64,000 nt of DNA from Desulfosporosinus sp. (GCA_003513495.1 DOPM01000003.1:22185-86184); one strand, 5' to 3'. Positions 24,453 to 33,720 are shown, counted from the stretch's first letter. The notes: generated from the sequence alone by a model not told the origin. A program made the numbers and translations.

Positions 24453-24920
24453 ATGATCTTTTTGGAACAACATTCGAAATATAGAGAACTGCTTAAAAGA
24501 GAGGGTATAAAAAATACGAAACACCGGACGGCTATCCTCGAAATCCTCGAAGAGTCTGACTCGCCAAAAACAGCAGAACAATTATTTATATCCCTAAAGG
24601 ATAAGACCGCTTCAATAGATATGTCTACTGTATATAGAACTCTTGATACCTTTACCTCCAAGAACTTAGTTGTTAAATCGAATCGTGTAGATGATGGAAA
24701 AGCTCTCTATGAATTCAATCACCACGAGCATAAACACCATCTTTTATGCGTAGGCTGCCACAAGTTGATATCCATCGAAGATTGTCCGATTGGTGAATTG
24801 CAGCAAATTCTTAAACGAAAAATAGATTTTGATATTACGGGACATAAACTAGAGATCTATGGTTATTGCCGTGATTGTAAAAACTTTAAAGAGCCATCCA
24901 CTGATAGTGAAGACGTGTAA
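24453..24920 (+). CDS. Fur-family metalloregulator, possibly Zur
   Basis: This 155-residue protein has an N-terminal winged helix (KNTKHRTAILEILEESDSPK as the first part, DMSTVYRTLDTF as recognition helix) and the metal/dimerisation part HHEHKHHLLCVGCHKL, with C-terminal CRDC. The two CxxC pairs form the structural zinc site of the family. It is divergent from znuACB, so a zinc-responsive (Zur) role is likely, but Fur or PerR function cannot be excluded by sequence alone. The ATG has AAGGA seven bases upstream; a TTG at 24462 is an alternative. Confidence 0.88.
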   Translation: MIFLEQHSKYRELLKREGIKNTKHRTAILEILEESDSPKTAEQLFISLKDKTASIDMSTVYRTLDTFTSKNLVVKSNRVDDGKALYEFNHHEHKHHLLCVGCHKLISIEDCPIGELQQILKRKIDFDITGHKLEIYGYCRDCKNFKEPSTDSEDV

Positions 24921-25030
24921 AAATCCATCCTACTAGACATAATATTGCGAATGTTTTTTTGAATTAGCAGGAAATTATTTTTGACTGTCGAATAAGTTAT
25001 TAATTAGATTTTCCTATAATAATAGTGCAC

Positions 25031-25085
25031 AAAAAAGACCATGGAGGTCTACCCAATAATTAAGGGTATCTCTATGGTCTTTTTT
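25031..25085 (+). terminator. Rho-independent terminator after the Fur-family gene
   Basis: AAAAAAGACCATGGAGG and onward to 25054 pairs with 25064-25085 around an eight-base loop, ending in TTTTTT. The long stem contains a few mismatches. Confidence 0.8.
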
Positions 25086-25120
25086 AGTCTTCAAAAAGAT
25101 TCAACTAGCACCAATCCTCC

Positions 25121-25219
25121 GGCGCCTTCCGTGGCTACAGGGCCAAGTGTCCCTGAGCCACGGAAGGAACGCCAGAAGGGACCGCCTGCCATGAATGGCC
25201 AGGTGTCCCTGTAGCCACG
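25121..25219. repeat. GC-rich hairpin with a duplicated arm
   Basis: CCTTCCGTGGCT (25125-25136) plus CAGGG (25138-25142) pairs with CCCTG (25151-25155) plus AGCCACGGAAGG (25156-25167), with one bulged A. The loop and right arm are repeated almost exactly at 25197-25219. The element is much richer in GC than its surroundings and has no gene. It resembles a REP/BIME-type repeat. Confidence 0.65.
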
Positions 25220-25287
25220 ACCCGACGGGACCTTTAGAAAGTATGTAACGACAAATTGTCTAGTACAAAAAAAGAAGGAGCAATTAT

Positions 25288-25479
25288 ATGTGTGAAGCAA
25301 ATGCCTATCTACGAGATGGAGAAACTGAAGAAATGTTCATGGAGTCAGTTGATATCATTGAGCCTTATGAAAACGGCCTAAAGCTCATTGATATTTTTGG
25401 AATGCAAAAATTTATTCAAGCTAAGATCAAAGACATGACTCTTCTGAACCACCGTATTGTATTGGAAAAAATTGATTAG
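25288..25479 (+). CDS. cooT: CooT-family nickel-binding protein
   Basis: This 63-residue protein starts MCEANAYL, with the Cys at position 2 that binds nickel in CooT, and continues with MESVDIIEP and the block QAKIKDMTLLNHRIVLEK typical of the family. AAGGAG precedes the ATG. It is 24 bases before a TrmO-like gene with a His-rich tail. In Rhodospirillum CooT helps insert nickel into carbon monoxide dehydrogenase, and a CooS gene is present at 58-60 kb of this window. Confidence 0.88.
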   Translation: MCEANAYLRDGETEEMFMESVDIIEPYENGLKLIDIFGMQKFIQAKIKDMTLLNHRIVLEKID

Positions 25480-25503
25480 TAACTGTACGAAAGGGGCTAT
25501 TAC

Positions 25504-26112
25504 ATGTCCATTACGTTTCAATCAATCGGAACAATCCACACGCCCTATTTTGACTTAAATACTCCTCATCAGCCGATACCTAATGCACCTGGTGATTTCT
25601 GGATCACATTAAATCCCGAGTATGCTAGTGCCCTAGAAACACTAGACACCTTCAGCTATATTTATGTACTCTATCATTTAAATGACGTTACACAGCCGAT
25701 AGAGCTTCTTACAAGATCTCCCTGGGCTCCTGAAACTGAAATCGGACTCTTTGCCAGCCGTTCTCCAAAAAGACCCAATCCCATTGGTCTAAGTATTGTT
25801 CAGATTAAGGCAATACAAGGCAATGAACTCATTATTTCAGGAATTGATGCTTATAACGGAACTCCCTTACTTGACATCAAACCGTATATTCATTTCCTCG
25901 ACAGCAAGGTGGACGCTAATAATGGCTGGTTAGACGCACTTCCTGATAGTAAACATACGATGGCTCACGTCCTCGGGCTCCCTCACAACCATGATCACGA
26001 CCACGACCACAACAATGACCACTATCATACTCCACTTGTAGATAATCACACCCGTTATGATCATTATCATACCCATAGACGGACCAAGCATCTGCACAGT
26101 CATAACGATTAG
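25504..26112 (+). CDS. TrmO (TsaA)-family protein with histidine-rich C-terminal tail
   Basis: Residues about 1-155 form a TsaA/TrmO domain: SIGTIHTPYFDL, a block with WAPETEIGLFASRSPKRPNP (core GLFASRSPKRPNPIGLS), and GIDAYNGTPLLDIKPY. TrmO methylates N6-threonylcarbamoyladenosine at tRNA position 37 using SAM. The tail from residue 161 to 202 has 14 His in 42 residues, starting HNHDHDHDHNND. Such a tail suggests nickel or zinc binding, as in CooJ or HypB. The gene pairs with cooT, so it may have been recruited to nickel handling; that is inference. Confidence 0.85.
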   Translation: MSITFQSIGTIHTPYFDLNTPHQPIPNAPGDFWITLNPEYASALETLDTFSYIYVLYHLNDVTQPIELLTRSPWAPETEIGLFASRSPKRPNPIGLSIVQIKAIQGNELIISGIDAYNGTPLLDIKPYIHFLDSKVDANNGWLDALPDSKHTMAHVLGLPHNHDHDHDHNNDHYHTPLVDNHTRYDHYHTHRRTKHLHSHND

Positions 26113-26171
26113 ATTTAATTCCTTCTTGACACTTATACAATGCCACTCAAATATTTCTATTAAAACCTCAA

Positions 26172-26218
26172 AAGATAGAGGCTGTTGTGATTTTTATTTA
26201 CACATTAGCCTCTATCTT
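26172..26218. terminator. Bidirectional terminator
   Basis: AAGATAGAGGCT (26172-26183) and AGCCTCTATCTT (26207-26218) are exact inverted repeats between convergent genes. Confidence 0.7.
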
Positions 26219-26242
26219 ATATATACAAACTTTTGCTAGTAC

Positions 26243-27070
26243 TTAGTGTTGGTTAGGAGCCGAACCAGGGGTTGGTTGAGTTGGTTTAGGCTGAGCATAT
26301 TGTGGATTGTTTCTTGTATGATCATTATACCCCGGTTGAACTTCTCTACCTCCTGCTGGTTGAGGATCTTTGCCATACTGAGCTGGGCCACCATATTTTT
26401 CGTTAGGATTTTCTTCATAAGAAATCTCATTTCCTTGGTTCCAAGGACCTCTGCTATCCCCCGTACCTGTTGACATATTCATATATTTCTTAGAGAAATC
26501 CGAATCACGGAAATCTTTCTTTACTCCACTGCCTTGGATTGTACTAATCGCTTGCATAAAGGAAAAGTTATGTGACTCCTCACGACTCAGGAGGAAACGA
26601 ATCATGTCTTTGACTCCAGCATCATCTGTTTGTTGGAGAAGTCGCTCATAAATAAGCTTCGCCCGAAGTTCTGCCCCGGCATTTGAATTAAGATCTGTGT
26701 ATAGATCTCCAGTTGAATTAATGTACGCGGCTGTCCAAGGTACCCCACCAGAGTTAATTAGAAGTGGTCCACCTCCGAGCAAGGCCATATGATTAGCATC
26801 GAAATCTTTCGGAATGCTATCGACGGGCCCAATCAGCATACCCAGACATTCACCGACCATTTCTAAATGGCTTAATTCTTCGGCAGCGATATCCTGCAAC
26901 AAATCCCTAATCTTTGGATCATTACATCCTAAACTCTGTGAAAAATATTGTAGGGCTGCTTTAAGCTCACCATTACCACCACCAAATTGTTCAAGTAAGA
27001 GAACGGCAAATCGGGGATCTGGTTGGTCGACATGTACTGTATATTCCATATCTTTAATATGTTTAAACAC
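26243..27070 (-). CDS. Manganese catalase-family protein (CotJC-like)
   Basis: This 275-residue protein has a ferritin-like four-helix core in residues about 1-195, with metal-ligand motifs LLEQFGGGNGELKAAL, IAAEELSHLEMVG and LSREESHNFSFM. This is the manganese catalase/CotJC pattern. The last 75 residues (from about GPWNQGNE) are Pro/Gln/Asn-rich and probably disordered. The enzyme should dismutate hydrogen peroxide; in Clostridia such proteins are often spore-coat or sporulation associated. It has AGGAGG upstream and a terminator after it. Confidence 0.88.
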   Translation of the reverse strand: MFKHIKDMEYTVHVDQPDPRFAVLLLEQFGGGNGELKAALQYFSQSLGCNDPKIRDLLQDIAAEELSHLEMVGECLGMLIGPVDSIPKDFDANHMALLGGGPLLINSGGVPWTAAYINSTGDLYTDLNSNAGAELRAKLIYERLLQQTDDAGVKDMIRFLLSREESHNFSFMQAISTIQGSGVKKDFRDSDFSKKYMNMSTGTGDSRGPWNQGNEISYEENPNEKYGGPAQYGKDPQPAGGREVQPGYNDHTRNNPQYAQPKPTQPTPGSAPNQH

Positions 27071-27186
27071 TTAAATCAAACCTCCTTTTATTGTGTAAAT
27101 GAGACATTATACTCATTTCACTAGATAGTATCTGATTTGCCTTGGCTTTTTATCCAAGCTATATTTTCCCTGATAATTTATTAAAA

Positions 27187-27223
27187 AAAAAGCACAGGGC
27201 ATTATAAATGACCTGTGCTTTTT
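27187..27223. terminator. Rho-independent terminator
   Basis: AAAAAGCACAGG (27187-27198) pairs with CCTGTGCTTTTT (27212-27223). It lies between the catalase gene and the end of the mrp operon and can serve the minus-strand mrp transcript. Confidence 0.8.
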
Positions 27224-27266
27224 ATTAGCTTTTGGTTTTTGTAAGAAATGGTCCCGAAGTTGAGTA

Positions 27267-29042
27267 TTACGAAAAGAAGAGTATCATATACACAACAAAT
27301 ATAACAAGGGCAATACTTACAGCTGTACTAATGGACCACTCCTTGAGAGTGCCGGGATAGGCAGCTTTCGCTTTTTGCAAGGCTTTTTTGGCTTCCTTAT
27401 CGCCAGCCATAGATACCACTACATTCGATGCCCCTATTTTCATTGCCCCCAAAGGGTTTTTGCTAATCCAAATTGCAACATTAGGGATCTTCTCCAGTAA
27501 AACATACCCAAGTTTGTTATAGGTCCATGCCACCGGAACAGAAAGAAACGAAACAAGAATATGCGCACCTCTTCTGTATATCCAGTCAGTATCCATGGTA
27601 AGGGTTTCGGTTCTCTTGAGGTATTTCAGAAGCATAAAGAAAGCCAAGGCCGAGAACATCAGGAGTTGGAGTTGGCCAACAACGTGATCACCAGTATAGG
27701 GTACATAACCTACCGGGTAAGGGAGCAGACGGTATAACATTTGAGGGTAGACTCCGACCAGGATACACATGAAAGCAAGGAAGCCCATAGCTACCAGCAT
27801 ATTTCGCGGAAGTTTCTTTTCATTAGGCCTAAGGCCTGAATCTTTAGCAAAGAACACAAAGTAGGGGAACTTAATACCCGCGTGCAAGAACACACCTGCT
27901 GAAGCCACTGTAAGCAACATCCATATAATGGTAATGTGTTCGTATCCTGCTGCTGAGGCAATCATAGATTTTGTCGTAAAACCTCCCGTTAGCGGGAAGC
28001 CTGAAATGGATGCGGCTCCGACCAAACAAAAGAGCAGAGTCCAAGGCATGGTCTTATATAACCCACCCAACTCGCTAGTTTTGCTGCGCCCAGTCAAATA
28101 CAGCACGGCACCGGCGGACATCATCAGCAAGGCTTTATATAAGATATGGGCAAAGGCGTGAGATGCAGCCCCGTTAATGGCCAGTTCAGTACCAATCCCT
28201 ATACCAACTACCATAAAGCCCACCTGGTTAATAACACTGTAGGACAATACCCGTCGCATATCGTTTTCGAGGATAGCAAAGACAATACCGTAAATAATCA
28301 TCGTAATTCCGAGCCACATCAATATCTCGGTACCAGCAAAGCCCCTAGCTAGAGTGTAAACAGCGGTTTTAGTAGTAAAGGCGCTTAAAAATACAGTCCC
28401 CACTACGGTACTCTCGGGATAAGCATCTGGAAGCCAAGCCGAGAGAGGAAATATTGCGGCGTTCACAGCAAAGCCCAGCAGGATAAACCCTGAGGCTAAC
28501 CCGCTCAACCCAATCAGATTAAACTCTAGGGATCCAGTTTCGGCAACATGCATCAAAATACCAATCATGAGCATTAACCCGCCGAAAAGGTGCACCATGA
28601 TGTACCTAAAAGCTGCTTTGATGGAGGCCTGGGTCCTTCTAGCAAAAACTAAGCAAGTTGAAGCTAAGGCCATAATCTCCCAGAAGATAAATAGGGATAG
28701 CAAATCACCAGCAAACACAACTCCCAGTGAACTACCGGCATACAAAAAGGCGGCTGTCAACTGCAAATTGTCTTCTTCATGAGCTGCATATATGGCTCCA
28801 GCAAAAGCCATGATTACAAAGATATAAGCAAAAACCATACTCAATTTATCAACACGAGCAAATATCAGTTGATAATCCCATAAATTCAGTACCCAACTAC
28901 TACCTTCTGGCATATTAAGCAGATTCAAAAAGGCTAGCGCTGGAAGCAGAATCATATAAACCTGCTTGAGTCTTCCTCTAAGAAAAGGAATAAGGGCCGC
29001 CCCTGCAATAAAAATAAAGGCAGGCGGTAGAAAGCTAGTCAT
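27267..29042 (-). CDS. Mrp-type antiporter subunit D-like protein (third antiporter module)
   Basis: This 591-residue polytopic protein belongs to the NuoL/M/N-MrpA/D family. It has SLFIFWEIMALASTCLVFAR with the conserved Glu of helix 5, FPLSAWLPDAYPESTVVG around the broken helix, and ALLMMSAGAVLYLTGR near helix 8 (Lys in HILYKALL). The C-terminal about 80 residues are a soluble Lys/Ala-rich helix plus a final membrane segment, an extension beyond normal MrpD. It is the last gene of the mrp-like operon. Confidence 0.88.
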   Translation of the reverse strand: MTSFLPPAFIFIAGAALIPFLRGRLKQVYMILLPALAFLNLLNMPEGSSWVLNLWDYQLIFARVDKLSMVFAYIFVIMAFAGAIYAAHEEDNLQLTAAFLYAGSSLGVVFAGDLLSLFIFWEIMALASTCLVFARRTQASIKAAFRYIMVHLFGGLMLMIGILMHVAETGSLEFNLIGLSGLASGFILLGFAVNAAIFPLSAWLPDAYPESTVVGTVFLSAFTTKTAVYTLARGFAGTEILMWLGITMIIYGIVFAILENDMRRVLSYSVINQVGFMVVGIGIGTELAINGAASHAFAHILYKALLMMSAGAVLYLTGRSKTSELGGLYKTMPWTLLFCLVGAASISGFPLTGGFTTKSMIASAAGYEHITIIWMLLTVASAGVFLHAGIKFPYFVFFAKDSGLRPNEKKLPRNMLVAMGFLAFMCILVGVYPQMLYRLLPYPVGYVPYTGDHVVGQLQLLMFSALAFFMLLKYLKRTETLTMDTDWIYRRGAHILVSFLSVPVAWTYNKLGYVLLEKIPNVAIWISKNPLGAMKIGASNVVVSMAGDKEAKKALQKAKAAYPGTLKEWSISTAVSIALVIFVVYMILFFS

Positions 29043-29280
29043 AATAGTCCTCTCCTTTTTGCAGCCAAAACTTACCTAAAAGCTTGGAGACGGCAATGAT
29101 TATAGCACAAGATAAAAATCCGTAGACTGCGTTAAAGGCGGGAAAGCCAGCCCAAGGGAAATAAGGATGCTTTTCAACCAAGAATTCTAAAATCAGGAGC
29201 AATACCAAGCTTGCATAAAACAAATAACGAACTGCTTTACCTACATTAGGTCTTTCAAAGTACTCTATGATCTTATTCAT
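29035..29280 (-). CDS. Small membrane protein of the Mrp-like operon
   Basis: This 81-residue protein has two membrane segments (about 19-37 and 48-66) flanked by EKHPYFPWAGFPAFNAVYGF and a conserved-looking C-terminus, LQKGEDYYD. It overlaps the next antiporter gene by eight bases, so it is part of the operon. Comparable small proteins sit between D-like subunits in the Mrp clusters of other anaerobes, as far as I recall. It is probably a structural subunit; no catalytic residues are seen. Confidence 0.75.
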   Translation of the reverse strand: MNKIIEYFERPNVGKAVRYLFYASLVLLLILEFLVEKHPYFPWAGFPAFNAVYGFLSCAIIIAVSKLLGKFWLQKGEDYYD

Positions 29281-29335
29281 ATTCGTTCCAGTTACCCCCC
29301 TGTCTTCCCATTTTGGGTACGTATCGTTCTGTTAT

Positions 29336-30817
29336 TTACATTACGAGAGACACTACCATTCTGGCAAGATCAAGCAGCAGCGAAGGCCAGAAAAAGAGAG
29401 TTAGTGTCCCAAGGGCCGTGATAACCAGGGGAACAACAACCATTGGAGGAGCTTCCCGTAAACCCTCCACTTCATCAGTCGGCAGCTCTTTAAAAAACGC
29501 CGAGTAAATAATCGGCAAAAAGTAAGCAGCATTTAATAGTGTACTTGCCACAAGTACCACCATAATTGGCAACATGTGAGCTTCCACAGTTCCCAAAATC
29601 AAGTACCACTTACTGACAAACCCTCCAAAGGGCGGTATAGCAATCATCGAAAAAGCTCCTACGGTAAAGGCAGCCATGGTGAAGGGCATCCTCCTACCGA
29701 TCCCGTCCATCTGGCTGATATATTTCTTTCCTGTAGCCACAAAAATCGCACCAGCTACAAAGAAGAGTGTAATCTTACCAAAGGCATGAATAGTAATGTG
29801 AATAATACTGCTAGTAATGCCACTTGGTGTCAATAGAGCAACCGCCAGAACAATATAGGAAAGCTGACTCACTGTGGAATAGGCTAACCGAAGTTTTAAA
29901 TTATCCTGTTTCAAGGCCAGAATAGAGGCCGTAATGATGGTGAAAGAGGCAAAATAAGCTAAATAGGTTCCGAGCCCAATTTCACTTAGCAAGTCGATAC
30001 CAAACACAAAAAGCAAAATCCTAACAACCGTGAAAACACCGACCTTTACTACTGCAACAGCGTGCAGTAGGGCACTCACAGGAGTGGGTGCAACCATAGC
30101 AGATGGTAACCAGGCATGAAAGGGCATCATACCTGCCTTTGCTATGCCCGCAATATAGAGAACAAAAATTATACTGATTATTGTATAAGAGGCTTTGCCC
30201 GCCAAAATTCCCTGACTGGCAAAATCTAGAGTTCCTGCGTAATTGTAGGTTAAAAACATGGCTGGAAGGAAGAAGAAAATCGAGGTACCCATTAAGTAGG
30301 TAAGGTATCTCCTTGCTCCTTTAATGGCTTCAGATGTTTCTTCATGGGCAACCAGGCCAAAGGTCGTTACAGTAATAATCTCGTAGAAGACAAACAGGGT
30401 AAATACGTTTGCTGAAAAAGCGGCGCCCATAACTGCAGACAGAGCTAGAGCAAAACACATAAAAAACCTGGTCTGGGCATGTTCATCCAATGAGCGCATA
30501 TAGCCTATTGCATAAACAGATGTTATAATCCACAAAAATGACGCTGTTAAAGCAAGGGTCATGCCAAGTGAATCCACTCTGAAAGCAATGTCAAGTCCTG
30601 GCAGAACTGTTGTCACATGATACTCAATAACCTTACCTGCAAGAATTATCGGCAGCATTGAAACCACCAGGCCGAATTTTAGTACAGCGGCTAACATTGT
30701 CCACATTTCTCTTAGGTTTGGGTATTTGCCAGAAATACCTATAAATACTACTGCCAGCAGTGAAACCAGAATTGCATATACCGGCCTTGCTGATTCAATT
30801 ATTTCCAAGTTCATCAC
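29336..30817 (-). CDS. Mrp-type antiporter subunit D-like protein (second antiporter module)
   Basis: This 493-residue NuoM/MrpD-type protein has about 14 membrane helices, FVFYEIITVTTFGLVAHEET with the helix-5 Glu, GMMPFHAWLPSAMVAPTPVS and LHAVAVVKVGVFTVVRILL with the key Lys. The PHAWLP-AP-PVSALLH signature is characteristic. It lies four bases after the first D-like gene and before the small membrane protein. It should form one proton- or sodium-translocating channel of the complex. Confidence 0.9.
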   Translation of the reverse strand: MMNLEIIESARPVYAILVSLLAVVFIGISGKYPNLREMWTMLAAVLKFGLVVSMLPIILAGKVIEYHVTTVLPGLDIAFRVDSLGMTLALTASFLWIITSVYAIGYMRSLDEHAQTRFFMCFALALSAVMGAAFSANVFTLFVFYEIITVTTFGLVAHEETSEAIKGARRYLTYLMGTSIFFFLPAMFLTYNYAGTLDFASQGILAGKASYTIISIIFVLYIAGIAKAGMMPFHAWLPSAMVAPTPVSALLHAVAVVKVGVFTVVRILLFVFGIDLLSEIGLGTYLAYFASFTIITASILALKQDNLKLRLAYSTVSQLSYIVLAVALLTPSGITSSIIHITIHAFGKITLFFVAGAIFVATGKKYISQMDGIGRRMPFTMAAFTVGAFSMIAIPPFGGFVSKWYLILGTVEAHMLPIMVVLVASTLLNAAYFLPIIYSAFFKELPTDEVEGLREAPPMVVVPLVITALGTLTLFFWPSLLLDLARMVVSLVM

Positions 30818-30820
30818 CTC

Positions 30821-32332
30821 TTATTTCAAAAGAATCACGGCCGCTTTTTCTGCCAAAGATACTGGTGCATAGGCAAAGACACCGAAAACTAGGCACAGCA
30901 TAGCAACTGTAAGTGTAGGAATCAGCATAGATGCGGGCGCATCGTTAGACTTGGGCTTCTGGTGATCATCATGTTCGTGCCCATGACTTTCTTCTCCCAG
31001 GGCAGGCTTAAACCATACGGCATCTATAATTCTCCAAAAATAAATCGCAGTTAAAAGAGAGCTTAATAGAATTACTGGAACAAGCCACCACATCCCAATC
31101 TCGATTGAAGCAACAGCAAGGTACCATTTGCTAACAAAACCAACCGTCAGAGGAACGCCAGTCATGGAAAGTGCAGCAATAGTAAAGGCAGCCATGCTTA
31201 AGGGCATTTTCTTACCCAAACCCCGGAAGTTTTCTATGCTGGTGAGGCCTGTTCTATATACCACGGCTCCCACGACAAAGAATAAAGCCCCCTTCATCAT
31301 GGCATGGTTTAACAAATGTATCAAGGATCCAATCATACCGTTGACACTCATTAATGAAATACCCAACACGATATAACCAATTTGCCCAACACTCGAATAG
31401 GCTAACATCTTCTTGATATCGGTTTGCGCTAAAGCCATAATAGACCCAGCTAGGATAGCCGCCACCGCAAGGATCAGTAGAATAGGTTGAATGTTAAAGG
31501 GCGCGAGAGTATAAAACTCTGGTTCAAATACCGTAAACATGACGCGAATTATGGCATAGGCTGCTACCTTGGCGCCAGTTGCCGCCATAACAGCGCTAAC
31601 TGCAGAAGGAGCATGGGTATACACATTAGGCATCCAAAAGTGCATCGGAAACAAAGCCAACTTGATGCAAAGCCCTACCACGAGAAACGTGAAGGCGGTG
31701 AAAATCGCTTTGGTCTGGTAAAATTCAGGCAGCCTAGCTGCCAGATCGGCAATATTCAGTGTACCTGTCATTAAATACAGGTAGCCGATGCCCAACAGGA
31801 AAAATGTAGCACCAATAGTGCCCATTATCAGGTAATTATAGGCTCCTACCAGGGCTTGGCGTTTTTTGCCTATTGCTATCAGGGCATAACCGGAAAGTGA
31901 AGTTATCTCCAAAAAGACATAAATGTTAAAGATATCTCCAGTAACAACCATACCCATAAGACCCGTTACAAACAACAGATAAACACTATAGAAAAAGGGT
32001 TTTCTAGCTTCGTCTATTTCGACGTTAATATTGTTCTTAGAGTATATAGCCCCAGCAAGAGCCATAAAGGAAACTATAATCATTACATAAACATTTAAAT
32101 TGTCAATTGCGTACTCAATACCCCAGGGTGGTTGCCAGCCACCCATCCAATAGCTGATATCCCCCTGCAGCAAAACAGTTTGTAACAGGGAAAGAGAGAT
32201 AACAAAGCTTATGAACGTTGTTATTGTTACCGTATACCAACTTAATACCCAGTGTATGCGACCAATGATGGGTGTAATAATCGCGGCTAGCAGAGGTATC
32301 ACTATCAACAGAGCGGGCAAATGTTTAATCAT
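30821..32332 (-). CDS. mrpD: Mrp-type antiporter subunit D
   Basis: This 503-residue protein is closest to classical MrpD, with FNIYVFLEITSLSGYALIAIG (core NIYVFLEITSLSGYALIA), LALFPMHFWMPNVYTHAPS, and ATGAKVAAYAIIRVMF carrying the channel Lys. A cytoplasmic loop near residue 450 has a His-rich segment, SHGHEHDDHQ, not usual for MrpD and possibly metal-binding. It overlaps mrpC by eight bases. It is the first of three D-like antiporter modules in the operon. Confidence 0.92.
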   Translation of the reverse strand: MIKHLPALLIVIPLLAAIITPIIGRIHWVLSWYTVTITTFISFVISLSLLQTVLLQGDISYWMGGWQPPWGIEYAIDNLNVYVMIIVSFMALAGAIYSKNNINVEIDEARKPFFYSVYLLFVTGLMGMVVTGDIFNIYVFLEITSLSGYALIAIGKKRQALVGAYNYLIMGTIGATFFLLGIGYLYLMTGTLNIADLAARLPEFYQTKAIFTAFTFLVVGLCIKLALFPMHFWMPNVYTHAPSAVSAVMAATGAKVAAYAIIRVMFTVFEPEFYTLAPFNIQPILLILAVAAILAGSIMALAQTDIKKMLAYSSVGQIGYIVLGISLMSVNGMIGSLIHLLNHAMMKGALFFVVGAVVYRTGLTSIENFRGLGKKMPLSMAAFTIAALSMTGVPLTVGFVSKWYLAVASIEIGMWWLVPVILLSSLLTAIYFWRIIDAVWFKPALGEESHGHEHDDHQKPKSNDAPASMLIPTLTVAMLCLVFGVFAYAPVSLAEKAAVILLK

Positions 32333-32696
32333 TATGCTTGTTCAACTCCAGTATTTGATCTTCCTCTATGGTTCCGTATTCACGGTATATAAGCGTGACG
32401 AAGGTCAGAGCCACAGCAGTAGTGCTAATTCCTACCACAATGGCGGTAAGCATTAATACCTGGGGAAGTGGGTTATCATAAATAATTTGTTTTGCCCCTT
32501 TTATGAGGACAGGCGCGGTTCCACCCTCAATTTTGGACATTGACACATAAAACAGGAGCACAGCCGTTTGAAAGACGTTTAACGCGATAATCTTTTTTAT
32601 CAGGTTTTGTCTAGCCATTACCCCATATAACCCAGTGGTTAACAAAATTATTACAATCCAATAATTATATTTCGCAAGTAGTTCAACCATTGGCAT
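32325..32696 (-). CDS. mrpC: Mrp antiporter subunit C (NuoK-like)
   Basis: This 123-residue protein has three membrane helices, NLIKKIIALNVFQTAVLLFY and the block DNPLPQVLMLTAIVVGISTT with the conserved Pro-Leu-Pro-Gln-xLxLTAIVI signature of MrpC/NuoK. It forms part of the membrane channel. It overlaps the MrpB-like gene by 14 bases and mrpD by eight. Confidence 0.93.
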   Translation of the reverse strand: MPMVELLAKYNYWIVIILLTTGLYGVMARQNLIKKIIALNVFQTAVLLFYVSMSKIEGGTAPVLIKGAKQIIYDNPLPQVLMLTAIVVGISTTAVALTFVTLIYREYGTIEEDQILELNKHND

Positions 32697-33720
32697 CTAT
32701 CCTTACTGTTTCATAAAATAGGGTTATCATTACCGCGGCAACAGTTATACCTACACCTATTTCTATACCTAAAATTCCAATGATACTGGCAAATTTGGGG
32801 TCAGGTAAAAGTACATTATACTGAAGGTAGTTACCACCAAAGAAAAGTGCTAAAACGCCGATACCACCATAAATCAAAACCCCCGAGGAAACCAACAAGT
32901 CTTTCGCCTTTACAGACATCCTCTGTTGAGCCTCTTTGAAGCCAAATACTAGGGAGTAAACTATAATACTCACTCCCAAAACCACACCACCCTGGAACCC
33001 CCCACCGGGGCCCAGTTCTCCGTGGACTATTACATACAGCCCAAAGAGTTGAATAAAAGGCATCAAAAACTTGGTTACCGTTTTCTTAATGATGTCTTTG
33101 TCCTGCTCACTGCCAGGAGGACTCGTTTTAGTTGGCTTTATTCCAACACCCTTGACAGTACATTTGTTTATGGACGTGTCCTCATATTTTTTTAAATCTT
33201 TATTGGTATGCCTTCGCCCCCTTAGGAGCAGAATTAGGCAAAAAGCTGCAGTCGCCACCACAGTGGTTTCACCTAATGTATCATACCCTCGGTAAGAGGC
33301 CAAAATGGCCGCTACAGCGTTTTCCTGACCTGTCTGTTTGTAGGCGTTCTCCAGATAATAAGGCGAAACATGGGTGCTGGGCGCAATGTTAGGATCTCGC
33401 AGATTGGGGAGGTCGACGCTACCATACAATAGTACACCTGCCACTCCAACTGCAACAAGCAGAGCAGGGATGCTTATGGATTTTTTACACTCCTCGACAG
33501 ATTTAGTACGGCTTAAGATAATCATAAACAGAACCGTGGAAATACCTGCACCTACAGCCGCCTCTGTTATCGCTACGTCAATGGCATTCAACCGGACCCA
33601 TTCGATAGCAATCAACAGGCTGTAGACTGAGAAAATCATAATAGAACTCATTAAATCCTTTACGAGTAATACTGCAATACCACATACCACCAGAAAAAGC
33701 GGAATGGCTACATCAATCAT
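32683..33720 (-). CDS. mrpB: Fusion of MrpA C-terminal domains (DUF4040, MbhE-like) with MrpB
   Basis: In the first 90 residues, LMSSIMIFSVYSLLIAIEWV and DVAITEAAVGAGISTVLFMI match the DUF4040 domain of MrpA/MbhD. Residues about 90-170 (GYDTLGETTVVATAAF) match MbhE. After a polar linker with KTSPPGSEQD, residues about 215-345 are MnhB (GELGPGGGFQGGVVLGVSII). So the parts of MrpA that are not the NuoL-like domain are joined to MrpB in one 345-residue protein. No standard long MrpA is encoded nearby. Confidence 0.9.
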   Translation of the reverse strand: MIDVAIPLFLVVCGIAVLLVKDLMSSIMIFSVYSLLIAIEWVRLNAIDVAITEAAVGAGISTVLFMIILSRTKSVEECKKSISIPALLVAVGVAGVLLYGSVDLPNLRDPNIAPSTHVSPYYLENAYKQTGQENAVAAILASYRGYDTLGETTVVATAAFCLILLLRGRRHTNKDLKKYEDTSINKCTVKGVGIKPTKTSPPGSEQDKDIIKKTVTKFLMPFIQLFGLYVIVHGELGPGGGFQGGVVLGVSIIVYSLVFGFKEAQQRMSVKAKDLLVSSGVLIYGGIGVLALFFGGNYLQYNVLLPDPKFASIIGILGIEIGVGITVAAVMITLFYETVRIDANG

